From Streptacidiphilus sp. 4-A2 (GTDB lineage Bacteria > Actinomycetota > Actinomycetes > Streptomycetales > Streptomycetaceae), in assembly GCA_014284505.1 (NCBI GenBank), contig JAAFYY010000001.1, forward strand, positions 7,613,845 to 7,677,844: a DNA stretch of 64,000 bases. Direction: 5' to 3'. The notes under the pieces were generated by a model. The model did no database searches. It saw only the letters and a list, made by a program, of their open reading frames with translations, and had not been told where the DNA came from. This document shows, one piece after another, positions 49,800-62,611 of the stretch; within the stretch, counting starts at the first letter, position 1, and each line of letters opens with the position of its first letter. A program made the position numbers and the translations under genes.

Positions 49800-51455
49800 C
49801 TACCGGGGCCCGGGTATCTCCTCGGGGCGGGCCCGGGGGTCAGCTCGTCGAGCATCGCGGCCCGCAGCCGCAGCGTCGCGCCCAGGCGGCGAAGGTCTCG
49901 GCCAGGCCGGGACGGTGTGCTCGGCCAGGGCCGCGAGCTCGTCCGCCGCCTCCGGGGCGAGCGCGCGCTCGGCCACGCCGATCACCCCGCTGTGGCTCCA
50001 CGGGTAGCCGCCCGCGGCGGCGGCCCGGACCAGGGCGTCCAGCACCGCCCGGCCCAGCCCCCGTGGCCACGGCGCGGGGCAGGCCACCAGCAGCTGGAAG
50101 GCGTCCGCCAGCCCATGGTCGGCGAGGAAGGCGGCAGACCAGTCGGCCTGCTCCTCGGACGGCAGCACCGCGAGCAGTTTGGCGGCGCTGCCCACCGGCA
50201 CGGGCACCGGCGCGTCGGTGCTCCGGCCGTCCCGGTGCCTGGACGGCAGGGACAGCAGGGCCCGGGCCCAGCGGGCGTCGCCCTGCCGGACCGCCGCCCG
50301 CGCCCAGGCGTCCAGCAGATCCTGCTGCCAGGCGTCGGACACCGGCAGCGCCAGCAGTGCCTCCGGGGGCCCGTACGCGGTCACCCAGGTGTCCAGCGGG
50401 GTGGCGGCGACGATCTCACCGAGCCAGAAGGCCCGGTCGGCCCGGCCGGTCGGTGAGGCCGGGGCGATGCCGTCGTGCTGCATCTCCGGGTCGCAGACCG
50501 TGGGCGGGTGCACGGTCATCCGGGCGCCGTCGGCCGTGCCGGTGAGTACCACGCAGGCCAGCGCCCGCCGGGCCATCCGCCGGGCCAGCGCCGAACCGGG
50601 CAGCGTGGACAGCAGCTCGGCGGCGGTCAGCCGGACGTTCTTGGCCCGGTCTGTCAGCGCGGCCTCCAGGAACGGCTCGTCCCGGGCGGACAGGCCCTCC
50701 TGGAGGGCGTCCAGGAACAGCAGCCGGTCCTCCGCCCGCTCGCTGGACCAGGTGCTCCGCAGCAGCGCCAGGGCGGCCTGCGGGTCGCGTCGGCGCAGCC
50801 GGGTGAGATGGGTGACCCGCTCCGCGAACAGCCCCTCCTGCCAGAGCTGCCGGTCCGGTTCGGGACTGTCCCCGGCGGGGGGTGCGCAGGACGAAGCGCC
50901 AGTCGGGGTTGCGTTCCGCCAGCCACAGGCCCAGCGGACCGGCCAGGGCCACCGCGTCCGCCCGCAGCTCGCTGCGCGCCCGGGCCGCGTCCAGCAGCGG
51001 GGGACCAGCGGGGCCGGGCAGCGGTAGCCGTGCCGCCCGGCGGCGGCGAGCCACTGCGGCAGCAGCTCGTTGAGGTTGGCCAGGTTGCCGCCACCGCCCG
51101 CGCCGCCACCGCTGCCGGCGCCACCACTGCCGCCGCGGGCCGGCAGCAGCATCGTCAACCGGCGCCGGGCGGCCTCGGGCAGCGGCGGCCTCGGGTCGGC
51201 AGCGGCGGCGCCGGGCAGCGGTGCGGCCGGTCCTGGGCGCAGCCCCGCGCGTCGGGCCACGGCCTGCGTCGCGGCCAGGTCGAGCAGCGCGGGCACCGGC
51301 CGCCGGTCGGTCCCCAGCAGGGCCGCGGTGACCAGGTCGGGCCAGTCGGGCTCGGGCCGGTCGAGGCCGGCCCAGACCGGGCCGACCTGGCCGTCCTCCT
51401 GCGGGTTCCGGTTCTGGGCGGGGACGTTCTGCGGTCGGGTCCGGGTACACGTCAT
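49800..51455 (-). CDS. DUF5691 family protein
   Basis: Helical, HEAT-like repeat protein of unknown function found beside SWIM-domain and MoxR/VWA genes. The ATG at 51455 overlaps the SWIM gene stop (ATGA). Family block [20 protein letters not shown] at the N-terminus, then LPLLPARG-type Gly-rich break, [41 protein letters not shown] and [14 protein letters not shown]. About 552 residues. Frame breaks near 50890-51010 and near the C-terminus (49870-49930), so the last 40 residues and the stop are uncertain. Second gene of a two-gene operon. Confidence 0.8.
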   Translation of the reverse strand: MTCTRTRPQNVPAQNRNPQEDGQVGPVWAGLDRPEPDWPDLVTAALLGTDRRPVPALLDLAATQAVARRAGLRPGPAAPLPGAAAADPRPPLPEAARRRLTMLLPARGGSGGAGSGGGAGGGGNLANLNELLPQWLAAAGRHGYRCPAPLVPRCWTRPGRAASCGRTRWPWPVRWACGWRNATPTGASSCAPPAGDSPEPDRQLWQEGLFAERVTHLTRLRRRDPQAALALLRSTWSSERAEDRLLFLDALQEGLSARDEPFLEAALTDRAKNVRLTAAELLSTLPGSALARRMARRALACVVLTGTADGARMTVHPPTVCDPEMQHDGIAPASPTGRADRAFWLGEIVAATPLDTWVTAYGPPEALLALPVSDAWQQDLLDAWARAAVRQGDARWARALLSLPSRHRDGRSTDAPVPVPVGSAAKLLAVLPSEEQADWSAAFLADHGLADAFQLLVACPAPWPRGLGRAVLDALVRAAAAGGYPWSHSGVIGVAERALAPEAADELAALAEHTVPAWPRPSPPGRDAAAAGRDARRADPRARPEEIPGPR

Positions 51456-52831
51456 GCGGTCACTCCCAGGGTGCGGATCCGGTTGCCGTCGGGGTACCAG
51501 GCGGTGATCGGGGTGAAGCCGCGGTGGCCGCACTCGCCGAACAGCGTCAGCGGCCGGCCGCCGGAGACGGCGGCCAGCCGCCACAGTCCGGAGTCGGGGG
51601 TGCTGCGCCGGTCCACGGGTATGGCCACCGGCTGCGGGCCGGTGTGGTCGGCGAGCTCCCAGCCGAGCGCGCCGGGCAGCGGCACCACCGCTTCCAGCAC
51701 CACCGGCCAGGAGTCAAGCCAGGGGTCGTCCTCCAGCGCCCGGCCGTAGGCGTCCAGTGCGGCGTCCAGGCTCAGGCCGGGCGGTACCGCCTCGGCGGCG
51801 GGCGGCGCGGCCGGTGCCGAGAAGCGCGTGCCCAGGGCGGCGCGCAGGGGGCGCGCGCCCGGGTGGAAGGCCAGCTCCGCGTCCAGCAGCATGCCGGTCG
51901 GCAGGGCGTATTCCGGGGCCGCGCCCGGGCGTCCGAAGGAGAGCAGCAGCGCCGGGCGGCCGCTGCGGCTGCCACGCAGCCAGATCCGCCGGGTCGTCAG
52001 CCGCTCGTCGGCACTGTCGCTGCTGCCGAGTACCAGCCAGCTGTCCCGGACCAGCGGCCCGCGCAGCAGTTCGGCGGTGTCCACGGTGAAGCCGACCCGG
52101 GCGCGCACGGTCGCGGCCAGGGCCTCGGGCAGGGTGTCCACCCGGCCGTAGCCGGAAGCCAGCAGATGCAGCAGCCCGTACTCCTCCAGCAGCCGGGAGG
52201 GCCAGCCGGGCCCGGACGCCGGTACGGCCCCCAGCTCCCGGGCGCGCGAGGCCAGCCCGGGCGCCTGGGCGTCGACCATCCGGGCGGCGACGCCGCCCCA
52301 GGCCGCCGCCCCCTGCCGCGGGGCGTCGGCCAGCCCGGACCGCAGCTGGTCCGCCATCCTGACCTGGAGCTCGGCGGCGCCGGCCGCCACCCGCCCGGAC
52401 CGGCGGGCGAGCCTTCCGGCGGCGGTGGCGCGCGCGGCCCCGCCGGCCGCGGCGCCGGCCGCGGCCGGCTCGCCCCGCGGGCGCTCCCGGCGTAGCCGGT
52501 CCTGCTCCCGGCGGGCGTCCAGCCAGCCGGCGGCCCAGTCGGGGGCCCGGTCCTGCCCGGTGCCACCGGCGGACCAGAGCAGCAGCAGGCCCAGCGCGTG
52601 CTTGCAGGGGAACTTCCGGCTGGGACAACTGCACTGGTAGGCGGGGCCTTCGAGATCGACCACGGTTCGGTAGGGCGAGCCCCCGCTGCCCTGGCAGTGC
52701 CCCCACAGGGCGCGGTCGTCCGAGCCCGTGCCCGTCCAGGGCGCGGGTGCGGAGAGTCGGGACGCCGCCTTGCGTGAGGCGGCGTCAGGGGAGAGTGAGA
52801 GAACGTGCTCCGGAGTCCAGCGATCGTCCAT
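51452..52831 (-). CDS. SWIM zinc finger protein
   Basis: The ATG at 52831 opens MDDRWTPEHVLSLSPDAASR. The SWIM motif CxC-x-CxH is YQCSCPSRKFPCKHALGLLL at about residues 70-90; it binds zinc and usually nucleic acid or protein. The rest is a long domain with no known enzyme motif (RDSWLVLGSSDSADERLTTR, GWELADHTGPQPVAIPVDRR). 459 residues, intact. First gene of the operon with DUF5691, divergent from moxR across 160 bases that hold a perfect inverted repeat. Confidence 0.88.
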   Translation of the reverse strand: MDDRWTPEHVLSLSPDAASRKAASRLSAPAPWTGTGSDDRALWGHCQGSGGSPYRTVVDLEGPAYQCSCPSRKFPCKHALGLLLLWSAGGTGQDRAPDWAAGWLDARREQDRLRRERPRGEPAAAGAAAGGAARATAAGRLARRSGRVAAGAAELQVRMADQLRSGLADAPRQGAAAWGGVAARMVDAQAPGLASRARELGAVPASGPGWPSRLLEEYGLLHLLASGYGRVDTLPEALAATVRARVGFTVDTAELLRGPLVRDSWLVLGSSDSADERLTTRRIWLRGSRSGRPALLLSFGRPGAAPEYALPTGMLLDAELAFHPGARPLRAALGTRFSAPAAPPAAEAVPPGLSLDAALDAYGRALEDDPWLDSWPVVLEAVVPLPGALGWELADHTGPQPVAIPVDRRSTPDSGLWRLAAVSGGRPLTLFGECGHRGFTPITAWYPDGNRIRTLGVTA

Positions 52832-52854
52832 GCCGACGAACGTAGAGGGAGGGT

Positions 52855-52882
52855 CTGACAATCCGTCGCGGCCGATTGTCAG
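52855..52882. promoter_or_regulatory. Inverted repeat between SWIM and moxR genes
   Basis: CTGACAATC (52855-52863), ten bases, GATTGTCAG (52874-52882). Each arm presents a TTGTCA hexamer outward, so it could be two back-to-back -35 elements or one regulator site serving both operons. Confidence 0.55.
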
Positions 52883-52991
52883 TGGCTGGGTGCAGAGTGG
52901 TTCTCGCGGGCGGCGCCGGGTATCGGCGCGGGCCTCGCCCTCTTCTGACGCGCACTCATCCAGGCGATCCCCACGGACCGAGGAGTTTGCC

Positions 52992-54104
52992 ATGCCCACA
53001 CGCACCCCGACCGAGCAGCCCGCCGAGGTCCTGCGGCCGCACGCGGAACACCTCTACGCCGACGAGCTGACCGCCCTCGCGGCCGCCGACGACCGGCCGC
53101 GCCCGGCCCGCTGGCGGCTGTCGCCCTGGGCCGTGGCCACCTACCTGCTCGGCGGGGTCCTTCCGGACGGCACGGTGATCAGCCCCAAGTACGTCGGCCC
53201 GCGCCGGATCGTCGAGGTCGCGGTCACCACCCTGGCCACCGACCGGGCGCTGCTGCTGCTCGGCGTGCCCGGCACCGCCAAGACCTGGGTGTCCGAGCAT
53301 CTGGCGGCCGCCGTCAGCGGCGACTCCACCCTGCTGGTCCAGGGCACCGCGGGTACCCCGGAGGAGGCCGTCCGCTACGGCTGGAACTACGCCAGGCTGC
53401 TGGCCGAGGGCCCGAGCCGGGAGGCGCTGGTGCCCGGCCCGGTGATGCGGGCCATGGCCGCCGGGCTGACCGCCCGGGTCGAGGAGCTCACCCGGATCCC
53501 GGCGGACGTCCAGGACTCGCTGATCACCATCCTCTCCGAGAAGACCCTGCCGATACCCGAACTGGGCGAGGAGGTGCAGGCGGTCCGCGGGTTCAACCTG
53601 ATAGCCACCGCCAATGACCGCGACCGGGGCGTCAACGAGCTCTCCAGCGCGCTGCGGCGGCGCTTCAACACCGTGGTGCTGCCGCTCCCGGCGACGCTGG
53701 AGGACGAGGTGGACATCGTCGCCCGCCGGGTCGGTGAGCTGGGCCGCTCACTGGATCTGCCCGAGGTCCCCAGCGGCTCCGCCGAGATCCGCCGGGTGGT
53801 CACGGTGTTCCGGGAACTGCGCGACGGGGTCACCGCCGACGGCCGGACCAAGGTCAAGTCGCCCTCCGGCAGCCTCTCCACGGCCGAGGCGATCTCGGTC
53901 GTCACCAGCGGCCTCGCGCTCGCCGCGCACTTCGGCGACGGGGTGCTGCGGCCCGGCGACATCGCCTCCGGGCTGCTCGGCGCGGTCGTCCGCGACCCGG
54001 TCGCGGACCGGGGCGTCTGGCAGGAGTACCTGGAGACGGTGGTGCGCGAACGCGACGACTGGAAGGACTTCTACCGCGGCTGCCGCGACGCAGAGCAGCG
54101 CTGA
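52992..54104 (+). CDS. MoxR family AAA+ ATPase
   Basis: Chaperone-like ATPase of the MoxR class, normally working with a VWA-domain partner, which here is two genes downstream. The ATG at 52992 has AGGAG upstream. Walker A LLLLGVPGTAKTWVSEHLAA; Walker B region is the LTRIPADVQDSLITILSEKT block; sensor 1 GFNLIATANDRDRGVNEL; arginine finger SSALRRRFNTVVLPLP. 370 residues, intact. DUF5682 starts 42 bases after the stop. Confidence 0.92.
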   Translation: MPTRTPTEQPAEVLRPHAEHLYADELTALAAADDRPRPARWRLSPWAVATYLLGGVLPDGTVISPKYVGPRRIVEVAVTTLATDRALLLLGVPGTAKTWVSEHLAAAVSGDSTLLVQGTAGTPEEAVRYGWNYARLLAEGPSREALVPGPVMRAMAAGLTARVEELTRIPADVQDSLITILSEKTLPIPELGEEVQAVRGFNLIATANDRDRGVNELSSALRRRFNTVVLPLPATLEDEVDIVARRVGELGRSLDLPEVPSGSAEIRRVVTVFRELRDGVTADGRTKVKSPSGSLSTAEAISVVTSGLALAAHFGDGVLRPGDIASGLLGAVVRDPVADRGVWQEYLETVVRERDDWKDFYRGCRDAEQR

Positions 54105-54146
54105 CCCGTCGACAGACACGCAGCAGCACACAGGGGGTGGACCCGT

Positions 54147-56640
<2,494 letters not shown>

Positions 56641-56644
<4 letters not shown>

Positions 56645-57840
56645 ACGCCCGGAGCACCAGCACCACCGAGGTCGCCGACGAGCGGCTGCGCCGCTGGCGG
56701 CTCGTCCTCGGCGGTACCGCGGACGGCACCGGCTGCCGGCTCACCGGGCGGGACGCCGCGATGGACCGCGCCCTCGCCGCCCTCTACCGGGGTACCGACC
56801 CCGGCGGCGACAGCCCGGGCGGCGCGGAGCGGAACCGTCCGCGCGGGGCCGGGCTCGGCGGCTCCGCGCCGGAGGTCGCCCGCTGGCTCGGCGACATCCG
56901 CGAGTACTTCCCCACCCGGGTGGTCCAGGTGATGCAGCAGGACGCCATCGACCGGCTGGGGCTGGCCCAGCTGCTGCTGGAACCGGAGATGCTGGAAGCG
57001 GTCGAGCCCGACGTGCACCTGGTCGGCACGCTGCTGTCGCTCGGCCGTGCCCTGCCGGAGACCACCAGGGAGTCCGCCCGCGCGGTCGTCCGCAAGGTGG
57101 TGGCGCAGCTGGAACGCCGGATAGCCACCCGCACCCGTTCCCTGGTCGGCGGCGCGCTCGACCGCAGCGCCCGGGTCAACCGCCCGCGCCACCGGGACAT
57201 CGACTGGAACCGCACCATCCGGGCCAACCTCGGCACCTACATCGAGCCGCAGGCCCGGGCGCCCCGGGCACGATCGTGCCCGAGCGGCTGGTCGGGTACG
57301 CCAGGGCGCCAACGCGGTGAAGAAGGAGGTGATCCTCTGCATCGACCAGTCGGGGTCGATGGCGGCCTCGGTCGTGCACTCCTCCGTCTTCGGCGCGGTG
57401 CTGGCCTCGATGCCCTCGCTCCGCACCCGGCTGGTGGTCTTCGACACCGCCGTGGTCGACCTCACCGAGGAGCTGGCCGACCCGGTGGACGTGCTGTTCG
57501 GCGTCCAGCTGGGCGGCGGCACCGACATCAACCGTGCGCTGGCCTACTGCCAGTCGCGGATCACCGCCCGGCGGACACCGTGGTGGTGCTGATCAGCGAC
57601 CTCTACGAGGGCGGCATCCGGGACGGCATGCTGAAGCGGGTGGCCGCGATGAAGGCCGCCGGGGTGCAGTTCATCGCGCTGCTGGCACTGTCGGACGAGG
57701 GCGCACCGGCGTACGACCGCTCCCACGCGGCCGCGCTCGCGGCCCTCGGCGCCCCGGCCTTCGCCTGCACCCCCGACCTGTTCCCGGAGATCATGGCCGC
57801 CGCCATCCAGAAGCAGCCGCTGCCGATACCGGAGGAGTGA
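56641..57840 (+). CDS. VWA domain protein, MoxR partner
   Basis: The ATG overlaps the DUF5682 stop (ATGA). N-terminal helical half (VLGGTADGTGCRLTGRDAAM, AQLLLEPEMLEAVEPDVHL), then a VWA domain whose metal site is ILCIDQSGSMAASVVHSS, with GVQLGGGTDINRALAYC and VVVLISDLYEGGIRDGM completing the DxSxS...T...D set. About 399 residues. Frame breaks near 57268 and 57572. Last gene of the moxR operon; VWA plus MoxR pairs usually load metal or assemble a complex. Confidence 0.9.
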
Positions 57841-57888
57841 CACCGGAGCAGCAGGGCGCCGGGGCGCCGGGGCGGCCGGCGGCCGGGC

Positions 57889-58476
57889 TCAGTCCAGCGG
57901 CAGCCGCAGCGCGGCCCACACCGTCTTTCCGGCGTCCTGGGCCGGGGGACGCTGCCCCAGGCCGTGGTGAAGGTCTCCACCAGGACCATCCCGCGTCCGT
58001 GCTCGTCGTCCTCGCGGCGGGCCCGGGGCGGGGCAGCTCGCGCGGCCCCTCGTCGTCCACCTCCAGGAAGAGCACCCCGCGGGCGCTCCACAACCGGCAG
58101 TGGACCCGGCGGCTGGCGGTGTGGGTGACCGCGTTGGAGACCAGTTCGGACATGCACAGCTCGACCTCGTCCACGGTGTCGGCCGACAGCCGCCACATGG
58201 CCGCGGTGATCCGCACGAAGCGCCGGGCGACGGCGACCGAGGCGGGCCTGCCGGGCAGGGTCGCCGCCGCCTGCCGGTCCATCGACCAGGTGCTCCTGGC
58301 CGTCCCCAGCGGGTTGCCCGGGCCCGCTGACGCGGGCTCCCCGTCGTCGGAATCGGCGTCAGGGCCGGAGCCCGCGCCTGAGTCGGGATCCGAGTCGGCG
58401 TCCGAGCCGGGTCGGAGTCGGCGTCGCCGGTGCCCTCGACCCGAGGGTGCTGGACGCTGTGGCGTGGGCTGTGCAT
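57889..58476 (-). CDS. SpoIIAB/RsbW-like ATP-binding protein
   Basis: GHKL ATPase of the anti-sigma-factor type. The ATG at 58476 has GAGAAG upstream. An acidic Asp/Ser/Gly/Pro linker (about 58325-58440) leads to the domain: RPASVAVARRFVRITAAMWR, N-box VELCMSELVSNAVTHT, VLFLEVDDEGPREL (G1), GMVLVETFTTAWG (G2). It ends GKTVWAALRLPLD. About 196 residues. Frame breaks near 58415, 58035 and 57955. Streptomycetes have dozens of such genes; no partner sigma or anti-anti-sigma gene lies beside it. Confidence 0.82.
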   Translation of the reverse strand: MHSPRHSVQHPRVEGTGDADSDPARTPTRIPTQARAPALTPIPTTGSPRQRARATRWGRPGAPGRWTGRRRRPCPAGPPRSPSPGASCGSPRPCGGCRPTPWTRSSCACPNWSPTRSPTPPAAGSTAGCGAPAGCSSWRWTTRGRASCPAPGPPRGRRARTRDGPGGDLHHGLGQRPPAQDAGKTVWAALRLPLD

Positions 58477-59001
58477 CGAAAATTCCGCTTCTCGGGCAGT
58501 CGTACGAAGGCAGTCGCACGAATCCGGCCGCCCGGCCGCTCACCACCGCCGGTGCCACCGTCCGTTCATCCCCCGTTACTCCTGAGACGGTCCCGGAGCG
58601 GGCCCGCAAATGCAAGCTCCCCCGGCGGGGTGGCGCGCTGCGAACCCGCTCCGTGGTTGCGCGGCGGGCCCGCGTGCTCCCCCGTTCGGCGGATGCTGCG
58701 CCCGTTGTGATGGTTATCACCGCCTTCAGTCGCCTGGGCGGCCCGATAGCCCCCTTCAGCGGAGATAACCTGCGAGGCGGACATGCCTGCCCGCCGGTGT
58801 CAGGCCCGTGTGCAAGCCGTGGCGATGGCGTCGGCCGCACGTTCGCGCTCGTAGTCGTTCGCCGAGTGCGTCGATCTGCGTACGCCTGCCACGACGAACC
58901 ACAGCGGCGACCCTGCGGGCGGCTGGCTGGGAAGATATTGGAGTGGCCGGCCCTCCCGTGACCGACCACTTCGGTAGTCGCGATCACAAGGACGGACGCG
59001 C
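58477..59001. other. Divergent region upstream of sucC
   Basis: No convincing gene; one minus-strand ORF (58566-58784) lacks a ribosome-binding site. GGTTATC (58713-58719) and GATAACC (58763-58769) form an inverted repeat spanning about 57 bases, with CCTTCAG repeated inside it. The sucC promoter should lie in the last 150 bases, where AGATATT (58932-58938) is the only -10-like A/T-rich spot. Confidence 0.45.
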
Positions 59002-60174
59002 GTGGACCTGTTCGAATACCAGGCGAGGGACATCTTCGCCAAGCACGGTGTACCGGTGCTGGGCGGTGCAGTCATCGAGCACGCCGAAGAGGCGCGGGCG
59101 ATCGCTGAGGAATGGGGCGGCCGGGCGGTCGTCAAGGCGCAGGTCAAGGTCGGTGGCCGCGGCAAGGCTGGCGGCGTCAAGCTGGCCTCGGACCCGGCGG
59201 ACGCCGTGGCCAAGGCCGGGGCGATCCTGGGCATGGACATCAAGGGCCACACGGTCCACAAGGTGATGCTCGCCCAGACGGCCGACATCAAGGACGAGTA
59301 CTACGTCTCGTTCCTGCTCGACCGGACCAACCGGACCTTCCTCGCCATGGCCTCCGTCGAGGGCGGCGTGGAGATCGAGGTCGTGGCGGTCGAGAAGCCC
59401 GAGGCGCTCGCCAAGATCCCGGTCGACGCGAACGAGGGCGTCACCGACGCCAAGGCCCGCGAGATCGTCGAGGCCGCGAAGTTCCCGGCCGACGTGGCGG
59501 ACCAGATCGCCGAGGTGCTGAAGAGCCTGTGGAAGGTCTTCATCGCCGAGGACGCGCTGCTGGTCGAGGTCAACCCGCTGGTCAAGACCGGTGACGGCAA
59601 GATCGTCGCGCTCGACGGCAAGGTCTCGCTGGACGAGAACGCCGACTTCCGCCAGCCGGAGCACGAGGCGCTGGTCGACCACGCCGCCGCCAACCCGCTC
59701 GAGGCGAAGGCCAAGGCCAAGAACCTCAACTACGTCAAGCTCGACGGCGAGGTCGGCATCATCGGCAACGGCGCGGGTCTCGTCATGAGCACCCTGGACG
59801 TCGTCGCCTACGCCGGTGAGAACCACGGCGGCGTGAAGCCCGCCAACTTCCTCGACATCGGTGGCGGCGCGTCCGCCGAGGTCATGGCCAACGGCCTGGA
59901 GATCATTCTCGGCGACCCGGACGTCAAGTCCGTGTTCGTCAACGTCTTCGGTGGCATCACCGCCTGTGACGAGGTCGCCAACGGCATCGTCCAGGCCCTG
60001 GAGCTGCTCAAGTCCAAGGGCGAGGACGTCAACAAGCCCCTGGTCGTCCGTCTGGACGGCAACAACGCGGAGCTGGGTCGCAAGATCCTCTCCGACGCCA
60101 ACCACCCGCTCGTGCAGCGCGTGGACACCATGGACGACGCGGCCGACAAGGCCGCCGAGCTGGCAGCGAAGTAA
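59002..60174 (+). CDS. sucC: Succinyl-CoA synthetase beta subunit (ADP-forming)
   Basis: With SucD interconverts succinyl-CoA and succinate with ATP formation in the TCA cycle. The GTG at 59002 follows AAGGACGGACGC. ATP-grasp blocks: [48 protein letters not shown] (metal), [18 protein letters not shown] and [18 protein letters not shown]. 390 residues, intact, among the cleanest genes here. sucD follows after 21 bases. Confidence 0.97.
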   Translation: MDLFEYQARDIFAKHGVPVLGGAVIEHAEEARAIAEEWGGRAVVKAQVKVGGRGKAGGVKLASDPADAVAKAGAILGMDIKGHTVHKVMLAQTADIKDEYYVSFLLDRTNRTFLAMASVEGGVEIEVVAVEKPEALAKIPVDANEGVTDAKAREIVEAAKFPADVADQIAEVLKSLWKVFIAEDALLVEVNPLVKTGDGKIVALDGKVSLDENADFRQPEHEALVDHAAANPLEAKAKAKNLNYVKLDGEVGIIGNGAGLVMSTLDVVAYAGENHGGVKPANFLDIGGGASAEVMANGLEIILGDPDVKSVFVNVFGGITACDEVANGIVQALELLKSKGEDVNKPLVVRLDGNNAELGRKILSDANHPLVQRVDTMDDAADKAAELAAK

Positions 60175-60195
60175 GGGACGAGGACTCCACACACC

Positions 60196-61073
60196 ATGGC
60201 TATCTTCCTCACCAAGGACAGCAAGGTCATCGTCCAGGGATGACCGGCGCCACCGGCATGAAGCACACCAAGCTCATGCTGGCCGATGGCACCAACATCG
60301 TCGGCGGCGTCAACCCGCGCAAGGCCGGCACCAGCGTTGACTTCGACGGCACCTCCGTCCCGGTCTTCGGCTCCGTCGCCGAGGCGATCGAGAAGACCGG
60401 CGCCGACGTCTCCGTCATCTTCGTGCCGCCGGCGTTCGCCAAGGCCGCCGTCGTCGAGGCGATCGACGCCGAGATCGGCCTGGCCGTCGTGATCACCGAG
60501 GGCATCGCGGTGCACGACTCCGCCTCCTTCTGGGCCTACGCGGGCGAGAAGGGCAAAAGACCCGGATCATCGGCCCGAACTGCCCGGCCTGATCACCCCG
60601 GCCAGTCCAACGCCGGCATCATCCCGGGCGACATCACCAAGCCCGGCCGCATCGGTCTGGTGTCCAAGTCGGGCACGCTGACCTACCAGATGATGTACGA
60701 GCTGCGTGACATCGGCTTCTCCTCGGCCGTGGGCATCGGTGGCGACCCGATCATCGGCACCACCCACATCGACGCCCTCCAGGCGTTCCAGGACGACGCC
60801 GACACCGACATCATCGTGATGATCGGTGAGATCGGCGGCGACGCCGAGGAGCGCGCGGCCGCGTACATCCAGGAGCACATCACCAAGCCGGTCGTCGGCT
60901 ACGTGGCGGGCTTCACCGCGCCCGAGGGCAAGACCATGGGCCACGCGGGCGCCATTGTGTCGGGCTCCTCCGGCACCGCGCAGGCGAAGAAGGAGGCCCT
61001 GGAGGCCGCCGGAGTCAAGGTCGGCAAGACCCCGTCGGAGACCGCGCGCCTGGCGCGCCAGCTCATCGGCTAG
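60196..61073 (+). CDS. sucD: Succinyl-CoA synthetase alpha subunit
   Basis: Carries the phosphohistidine and binds CoA. The ATG at 60196 opens [15 protein letters not shown]; a lost C near 60239 must be restored to reach [14 protein letters not shown]. Further breaks near 60555-60600 (ending in [15 protein letters not shown]). Active-site His in [14 protein letters not shown]; CoA site VNPRKAGT. About 294 residues. Its TAG overlaps the stop of the convergent gene in the tetranucleotide CTAG (61070-61073), with no terminator in between. Confidence 0.95.
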
Positions 61074-62146
61074 TCGAACGCCACCGGGGGCCGCTGGGCC
61101 CTCCTGCTGGACGAGTTGCCCCGCTCCGGAGTATTCCGGTGCGGGGCACCCTGCGTTGCAGGGCCGTGCCGGTGGTGCGCCCGGCCGCTGCCCAGCCCGG
61201 CCCCGATGGCCGCCAGCGCGGCGTCCTGGTTCGCGGGCCGCACCGGGGTGGGGGAGCCGCTTCCCCGCACCGTGACCGGCTGCGGTACCACCGACGGCTG
61301 CGTGGTGCCGTGGATGCTGCCGTAGGTCACGAACGGCGGCGCCGGGGGATGGAACGGGGTGCCCAGGAACACCCCGGCGAGCAGCGCGCCGGCCGCCGCA
61401 ACCGCGCTCAGCCCGGCCGCCGTGGTCACCGCCCGCTCGCGGAGCAGCGACCGCCGCCGCAGCGCATCGGGCTGGACGGCCTGCGCGACCTCTTCGCAGC
61501 CGTGTTCGGCGGTGGCCTTGAGCTGCGCCCCCAGCCGACGGCCGAACCCCGGTGCCAGCGGATCCGCGCCGACGATCCCCGGTGCGGCCTCGGCCAGGGC
61601 GCGCCTGGCCCGCACGACCCGGGCGTAGACGGCGGGGGTGGTTGCCTCGGCCTCCGTGCTGGTCTGCTTCCAGTCCAGGCCGACCACGTCGTGCAGCACC
61701 AGCGCGCGGCGCTGGGCGCGGGGCAGTTCCAGCAGCGCCCGCAGCAGCACCTGGTCCTTGTCGGTGAGGCCCTGCGGGTCGATCTGGACGGTCCGGTACC
61801 GCTCCCCGTGCGGAAGCCGGGCCAGCAGCCTCCGGTGGCCCTGGTGCCAGGGTGAGAGTGCGAGCTCGTGCACGGCCGCCCGGAGCCAGCCTTCGGGCGA
61901 GCGGTCCACGGAGACCTCGGGCCAGCGGTCCCAGGCCAGCTCGAAGGCCCGGTCGACGCAGTGGACCGAGCGGGAGCGGCAGCCGGTGAGCAGATATGCC
62001 TGGCCGGTCAGCCGGGCCGCGACCCGCTGGTGCAGCTCGTCGAAGCCCACGCCGGGGGTGCCGACGGGCGCCGGCCAGGCCGGGTGGGGCAGGCCGGCCG
62101 GTCCGGCTGTCGACGGGTCGGCTTTCGAGACGTCAATCACCGTCAC
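61070..62146 (-). CDS. ECF sigma-like protein with membrane helix and external tail
   Basis: The GTG at 62146 overlaps the stop of the upstream small ORF (GTGA). Residues about 35-120 look like a weak region 2 ([32 protein letters not shown]), residues about 135-190 like region 4 ([38 protein letters not shown]). Then a single helix [20 protein letters not shown] and a Pro/Ser/Thr/Arg-rich tail of about 90 residues. 358 residues, intact. Fusion of sigma-like regions to a membrane anchor is unusual; it may be a membrane-held regulator rather than a working sigma factor. Confidence 0.75.
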   Translation of the reverse strand: MTVIDVSKADPSTAGPAGLPHPAWPAPVGTPGVGFDELHQRVAARLTGQAYLLTGCRSRSVHCVDRAFELAWDRWPEVSVDRSPEGWLRAAVHELALSPWHQGHRRLLARLPHGERYRTVQIDPQGLTDKDQVLLRALLELPRAQRRALVLHDVVGLDWKQTSTEAEATTPAVYARVVRARRALAEAAPGIVGADPLAPGFGRRLGAQLKATAEHGCEEVAQAVQPDALRRRSLLRERAVTTAAGLSAVAAAGALLAGVFLGTPFHPPAPPFVTYGSIHGTTQPSVVPQPVTVRGSGSPTPVRPANQDAALAAIGAGLGSGRAHHRHGPATQGAPHRNTPERGNSSSRRAQRPPVAFD

Positions 62147-62466
62147 CTGAAGGGGTTTCGGGCCGGCCTTCGGGTCGGCGGGCGCCTGCTGCGCCTGCTG
62201 CGCCTGCTGGCGGCGATCGGCCGACGTCCCCCTGCTGCCGTCACCCCGTCTGTCGTTGCGTCAGCTGTCTGGCGCCCGGCCGAATCCCGCCCGGCCGAAT
62301 CCCGCTGGGCCGAATCCCGCCCGGCCGAATCGGGGCGCGGTGGGGGCGGCTGCTGGGGCCGGGCGGAGGCGGCGGCGTCGGTGCGCGGGCGGGAGGTTCC
62401 CGGCTTGGCGCCCCTGGCCCTGCCGGTGGACTTCCGTCCGGCACTGGGCTTTCCGGGGGCGGTCAT
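62143..62466 (-). CDS. Small basic disordered protein coupled to the sigma-like gene
   Basis: ATG at 62466 (MTAPGKPSAGRKSTGRARG), 107 residues, Arg/Ala/Ser/Pro-rich, no predicted fold. A 15-base repeat writes SAGRDSAQRDSAGRDSAGR in its middle. No clear ribosome-binding site. Its TGA overlaps the GTG of the sigma-like gene, which is the main reason to think it is translated. Confidence 0.45.
   Translation of the reverse strand: MTAPGKPSAGRKSTGRARGAKPGTSRPRTDAAASARPQQPPPPRPDSAGRDSAQRDSAGRDSAGRQTADATTDGVTAAGGRRPIAASRRSRRSRRPPTRRPARNPFR
62278..62334. repeat. Four tandem 15-base repeats
   Basis: CGGCCGAATCCCGCC and variants, about four copies (the third starts GGGCCGAATC, the last is cut to CGGCCGAATCGGG). 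In frame with the small basic protein on the minus strand. Confidence 0.85.
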
Positions 62467-62611
62467 GGGCGTGCCCGGAGGGTGGGGGCGTGACGGCTCC
62501 CGTAGACCCGATGAGTGGCATATCTGAATTCTTGGGGTGAATGCCCCGGATCGCCATGTCAATGGGCATATCGGGTGTCCGCGTGTCGCAAGGTGAGGCC
62601 ATGGTGTTTTG

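Noticed and set aside
58566-58784. Minus-strand 72-codon ORF upstream of the SpoIIAB-like gene
   Set aside because: No ribosome-binding site, low-complexity Gly/Arg text and no conserved neighbour relation that I can recognise.
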